Source of the DNA: Acidobacteriota bacterium
GTDB lineage: Bacteria > Acidobacteriota > Vicinamibacteria > Vicinamibacterales > UBA8438
Direction: 5' to 3'
DNA: 10,560 nt
Assembly (NCBI GenBank): GCA_012963185.1
Contig: DTWD01000298.1
Span: 1 to 10,560 of the forward strand
Position numbers and translations under genes: made by a program
The notes under the pieces: generated by a model
What the model was told of the DNA's origin: nothing
Databases searched by the model: none
Seen by the model: the letters and a program-made list of their open reading frames with translations, nothing else
Part shown: piece after piece, positions 7,640 through 10,560 of the stretch
Layout: the number at the start of each line of letters is the position of its first letter
How positions within the stretch are numbered: position 1 is the stretch's first letter

Positions 7640-8661
7640 TCCGAAACACCTCTACTGTTATTAGTCCGATCACTCTGCCCTTCCAACATTTCGTGTGGTT
7701 CCTTTTGATTGCCAGTCGTTCGCTCGTCAGATTCATGCGGAGGCACCACTGTCGAAGGCAACTGGTGCTCGTTAATAGCTAGTTCGGAAGACGCCCGAAG
7801 TGCCCGAATGCCGTCTGAAATGTGTCTAAATTTCGGAGCACCGAACTCACGAAGTTTTCTGCAATCCAACAATACCCGGAGAGACCGTGCCGCAATTTGC
7901 GGCATTTCATTCGTCGCACGAGCAATCACAAGGTTACGGTCAAGGTTGAATTCATCGCAGACTTTGTTAGCAAGAGACGCTCTATCGCATAACTCTGGCC
8001 CGGTTGCATGAAAGGTGCCAACAGCACCATGAGACAACAGATGGTGAGTTGTTTCGGCGAGATCTTCCGTATACGTCGGACTTCCCAACTGATCGAAAGG
8101 CACTGTGACCGTCTTACCGTCGGAAAGTTGATCAATAAGTCTAAGAATAAAATTGCGCCGCTGTGTGTCCGGTCCATATACCCAACCGGTCCGAATGATT
8201 AGATGTGATTGCGGCAGAATCTTTTGAAGTAACTCTTCGGCTCGTGCCTTGCTACGCGAATACACATTAAGCGGATTCACAGAATCACTCTCGACATAAC
8301 TGTCCTTGGTCCCATCAAAAACATGGTCGGTACTGAAAAATACGATGCGGGCATTAGCCTCACTTGCATACTGAGCTACACGAGCAGGCCCCAGCGTATT
8401 GATCCGATTACATAGTTCGGGCTCTCTAACACAGCGATCCAAGTGACACATCGCCCCCGCGACAAGGATCACATCAGGCCGCACAGATCGAAGTACAGAT
8501 TCTGTCGCCGCGAAATCACCAAGATCGACGGTCAGATCCCCGGGTCGAGCATGTTGGTTCGATGCCGTTACTAACTTCTCAGTTGAGAATTTTCGTTCTA
8601 AGGCACAACCGAGTTGGCCTGAAGCACCAATTAACAGTACCCGCTCAGACCCCGGCATCAT
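7636..8661 (-). CDS. RmlD-like (dTDP-4-dehydrorhamnose reductase family) sugar nucleotide reductase
   Basis: A 341-aa SDR of the RmlD substrate-binding family. It shows GASGQLG (12-18), FSTDHVFDG (109-117), YSRSK as the YxxxK catalytic pair (Y134, K138) and RTGWVYGP (157-164). In RmlD these bind NAD(P)H and reduce a 4-keto-6-deoxy sugar. Here, with no rmlA, rmlB or rmlC in view, the substrate is more likely a CDP-linked 4-keto sugar made by the neighbours. The catalytic domain ends near residue 290; about 50 further hydrophilic, low-complexity residues make it longer than the ~300-aa family norm. Two adjacent Met codons (8661 and 8658) compete as start. The nearest Shine-Dalgarno-like GAAAGG is about 13 nt upstream, so the exact start is uncertain by one residue. 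It follows the methyltransferase gene after 48 nt. Confidence 0.86.
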   Translation of the reverse strand: MMPGSERVLLIGASGQLGCALERKFSTEKLVTASNQHARPGDLTVDLGDFAATESVLRSVRPDVILVAGAMCHLDRCVREPELCNRINTLGPARVAQYASEANARIVFFSTDHVFDGTKDSYVESDSVNPLNVYSRSKARAEELLQKILPQSHLIIRTGWVYGPDTQRRNFILRLIDQLSDGKTVTVPFDQLGSPTYTEDLAETTHHLLSHGAVGTFHATGPELCDRASLANKVCDEFNLDRNLVIARATNEMPQIAARSLRVLLDCRKLREFGAPKFRHISDGIRALRASSELAINEHQLPSTVVPPHESDERTTGNQKEPHEMLEGQSDRTNNSRGVSE

Positions 8662-8709
8662 TAACGCACACGAACCTTTCCGGAAATAATGACCTCAAAT
8701 GCAAAAGCT

Positions 8710-9960
8710 CTAGACAACTCTAAGCGTCGGTATAGGAACGATAAATTTTCCGCCTTCCCGCCGATACGCTTCCTGCTGCCGCAATACTTCTTCTTCGAAA
8801 TTCCAGGTAAGAAGCAAGACATAATCAGGTCGCTCTTCTAACAATGCTTCGGGTTCGCGAATGGGTATGTGCGTGCCGGGCGTGTAACGCCCCTGCTTCA
8901 CCGGACTTCGATCCACCACAAACTCAATAACAGTGGCATCAATGCCGAAATAATTAAGCAGTGTGCTTCCCTTTGCTGACGCTCCGTAAGCGGCAACCTT
9001 TTTTCCCGCGTCACGCAATTCACGTAACAAAGTCACCAGTTCTACTTTGAGCACCTCAACCCGCTCAGCAAACGTGAGATAAAAATCCGACCGATCAATG
9101 TTTTCTTTTGCTTCTTGCTCTAGGAGTTGCCCCACATTTTCTGATGGCTTAGCCGCACAATCATCAATTCCAGAAAAAATGCGAAGTGACCCTCCATGGA
9201 TGTTTAATCGCTCGACATCATGAATAACTAAACCATGTCTTTCAAATAATCGCGTAAGCGCCGTGACAGAAAAATAACAAAGATGTTCGTGGTACACCGT
9301 ATCAAACTCTGTGCCATCAACCATGTCCCGAACATAGGGCACCTCAACAATAATGACGCCTGAATCCTTCACGAAACGCCGAAGGCCATAAACAACACCG
9401 TTTAGATCTGGAACATGCGCAAGAACGTTATTGGCATGGATCACATCTGCGCGACCATAGTCTTCGATTAATTTATCCACTAATTGCGAACTGAAAAAAT
9501 CACAAACGGTTGGAATGTCTTTTTCTAGAGCTACAGCAGCAATATTGGTGGCCGGTTCGACCCCAACTATCGGTATTCGGGCCTGCTTGTAGGCCTGGAG
9601 GAGATAGCCATCGTTGCTAGCAATCTCAGCCGCCAAACTATTTCCATCGAGTTGCCTCTCTCGAATAACCCGCTGGACGAGTTTAGAAGCGTGAACCACC
9701 ATCGTGTCTGACACAGATGAAAAATATAGATACTCGCCGAACAAATCTGCAGGTGGAACCGACTTAGTGATTTGAACGAGGCTGCACACACGACAAAACA
9801 CTAGATCTAGCGGATAGCATGGTTCCGGTGCTTTTAATTGCGACTTGGTGAGTAACGCATTAGCTAATGGAGTATCACCAAGCGAAAGCACCTCACAAAG
9901 GTCTGTCCCTCCGCACGAACGGCAGACAGCACCATCTGCCGTCACTCCCATATTTTCCAT
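8710..9960 (-). CDS. SAM-dependent sugar C-methyltransferase (TylC3/TcaB9/NovU-like)
   Basis: A 416-aa three-part enzyme. It has an N-terminal zinc domain (C13, C16, C56, C59 as two CxxC pairs), a central class I SAM-binding domain with EIASNDGYLL (112-121), and a C-terminal Rossmann-like domain that ends the protein (about 319-416, from KKVAAYGASAKG). The residues described in TcaB9 are matched with a +1 shift: H182 in NVLAHV, and Y223, E225 and H226 in the YHEH motif. This family methylates carbon next to the keto group of 4-keto nucleotide sugars, at C-3 (TylC3, TcaB9) or C-5 (NovU). Beside RfbF and RfbH the substrate is probably a CDP-4-keto sugar. The chosen ATG overlaps the cytidylyltransferase gene by 19 nt and has GGTGAT 5 nt upstream; the fourth codon (9951) is a second possible start. 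The family is secure and the methylated carbon is not known. Confidence 0.9.
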   Translation of the reverse strand: MENMGVTADGAVCRSCGGTDLCEVLSLGDTPLANALLTKSQLKAPEPCYPLDLVFCRVCSLVQITKSVPPADLFGEYLYFSSVSDTMVVHASKLVQRVIRERQLDGNSLAAEIASNDGYLLQAYKQARIPIVGVEPATNIAAVALEKDIPTVCDFFSSQLVDKLIEDYGRADVIHANNVLAHVPDLNGVVYGLRRFVKDSGVIIVEVPYVRDMVDGTEFDTVYHEHLCYFSVTALTRLFERHGLVIHDVERLNIHGGSLRIFSGIDDCAAKPSENVGQLLEQEAKENIDRSDFYLTFAERVEVLKVELVTLLRELRDAGKKVAAYGASAKGSTLLNYFGIDATVIEFVVDRSPVKQGRYTPGTHIPIREPEALLEERPDYVLLLTWNFEEEVLRQQEAYRREGGKFIVPIPTLRVV

Positions 9961-10560
9961 GGAGCATCACCGTCCGCCCAAAGGCGTTGCAAGTGCCGCT
10001 TGTCTCTTAAGGTGTCCATGCACTGCCAGAAGGCCTCGTGGCGATACGCCGCTAACTGACCGTCGGTTGCTAGATGTTCGAGTGCATTCGCTTCCAGTAT
10101 CGTTTGATCTCCCCGATCAAGGTAATCGAATATTGCCGGCTCAAAAACCATAAACCCACCGTTAATCCAACCCTCCCCGATCTGTGGTTTCTCTGTGAAT
10201 TCAGTCACAAGATCACCGTCAAATACTAAGCCCCCGAAACGGGAGGGCGGCCGAACGGCAGTTACCGTCCCTATCCGTCCATGCGATTTATGAAACTGGA
10301 TTAGCTTATGAAGGTCGATGTCACTAACTCCATCGCCATAAGTGAGCATGAATGTCTCGGTACCCAGAAACGGCTCGAGACGTTTCAAGCGCCCCCCTGT
10401 CATTGTGTCGAGACCGGTGTCATGAAGATGTACGATCCAATCCTCCGCCCCTCGCCCGTGGCGCGACAATTCACCGCGAGCCAAATCCAAAGTCATACTT
10501 CCGCTTAGTGTGTGGTAATCGTGAAAGTAACGTTTGATCGAGTCACCTCGGAAGCCCAAA
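9942..10560 (-). CDS. rfbF: Glucose-1-phosphate cytidylyltransferase, 5' end outside the window
   Basis: The last 206 codons or so of an enzyme that makes CDP-glucose from CTP and glucose 1-phosphate, the first step toward CDP-linked 6-deoxy and 3,6-dideoxy sugars. Visible landmarks are TGGRLKRL (55-62), the metal- and nucleotide-site loop LTYGDGVSD (73-81), INGGFMVFEP (132-141) and FWQCMDTLRDK (177-187), numbered from the first Met seen. The full family length is about 257 aa, so roughly 52 N-terminal residues, including the GGxGTR nucleotide loop, lie beyond the right edge. The first visible Met aligns inside the protein and is not the start. The stop overlaps the methyltransferase start by 19 nt, which argues for co-translation. 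In most enteric clusters rfbG follows directly; here the methyltransferase takes that place. Confidence 0.95.
   Translation of the reverse strand, partial: LGFRGDSIKRYFHDYHTLSGSMTLDLARGELSRHGRGAEDWIVHLHDTGLDTMTGGRLKRLEPFLGTETFMLTYGDGVSDIDLHKLIQFHKSHGRIGTVTAVRPPSRFGGLVFDGDLVTEFTEKPQIGEGWINGGFMVFEPAIFDYLDRGDQTILEANALEHLATDGQLAAYRHEAFWQCMDTLRDKRHLQRLWADGDAPWKIWE

Noticed and set aside
8677..8686. Perfect 10-nt palindrome TTTCCGGAAA before the RmlD-like gene
   Set aside because: It is short and overlaps the weak ribosome site; palindromes of this size are common by chance, and there is no paired copy nearby.
1..10560. CRISPR array, transposon, prophage, defence or RNA-gene content
   Set aside because: No regularly spaced repeats, terminal repeats, transposase or integrase motifs, or tRNA/rRNA-like stretches were seen; the whole window is accounted for by coding genes and short spacers.

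Overview
All nine genes that I can support lie on the minus strand and are packed tightly, so transcription runs from the right edge of the window to the left. No tRNA, rRNA, CRISPR array, insertion sequence or other mobile element is visible, and no stretch over 300 bases lacks a gene. The content fits a Gram-negative bacterium: nucleotide-sugar synthesis, GT-C glycosyltransfer and secreted quinoprotein enzymes. A secreted 'cyclase' beside a cytochrome-free PQQ dehydrogenase suggests Acidobacteriota (Vicinamibacteria-like) or a marine proteobacterium, but this taxonomic guess is weak and rests on protein style only.

Region A (about 10559 down to 3340) is a surface-polysaccharide operon. In transcription order it encodes: the C-terminal part of glucose-1-phosphate cytidylyltransferase (rfbF); a TylC3/TcaB9-type sugar C-methyltransferase; an RmlD-like reductase; a second extended SDR epimerase/reductase; the iron-sulfur PLP/PMP enzyme RfbH (CDP-4-keto-6-deoxy-D-glucose 3-dehydrase); a DPM1-like family 2 glycosyltransferase; and a multi-pass GT-C (PMT/ArnT-like) glycosyltransferase. 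Four of the six junctions overlap, by 19, 4, 4 and 1 nt; the other two have gaps of 48 and 24 nt. The set points to a CDP-linked 3,6-dideoxyhexose that probably also carries a C-methyl branch. The 4,6-dehydratase (rfbG) and the E3 reductase expected for such a route are not in the window.

Region B (about 3339 to 3163) is an intergenic segment with two adjacent hairpins. One looks like a rho-independent terminator for the polysaccharide operon.

Region C (3162 down to 71) holds two genes for exported enzymes: a metal-dependent cyclase/hydrolase of the kynurenine-formamidase superfamily and a soluble PQQ-dependent dehydrogenase related to the catalytic domain of membrane glucose dehydrogenase. 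They may act together in the periplasm, for example by oxidation to a lactone followed by hydrolysis; this is inference. A small terminator-like hairpin with a T7 tract follows the PQQ gene, and a near-perfect 20-nt palindrome sits at the left edge.
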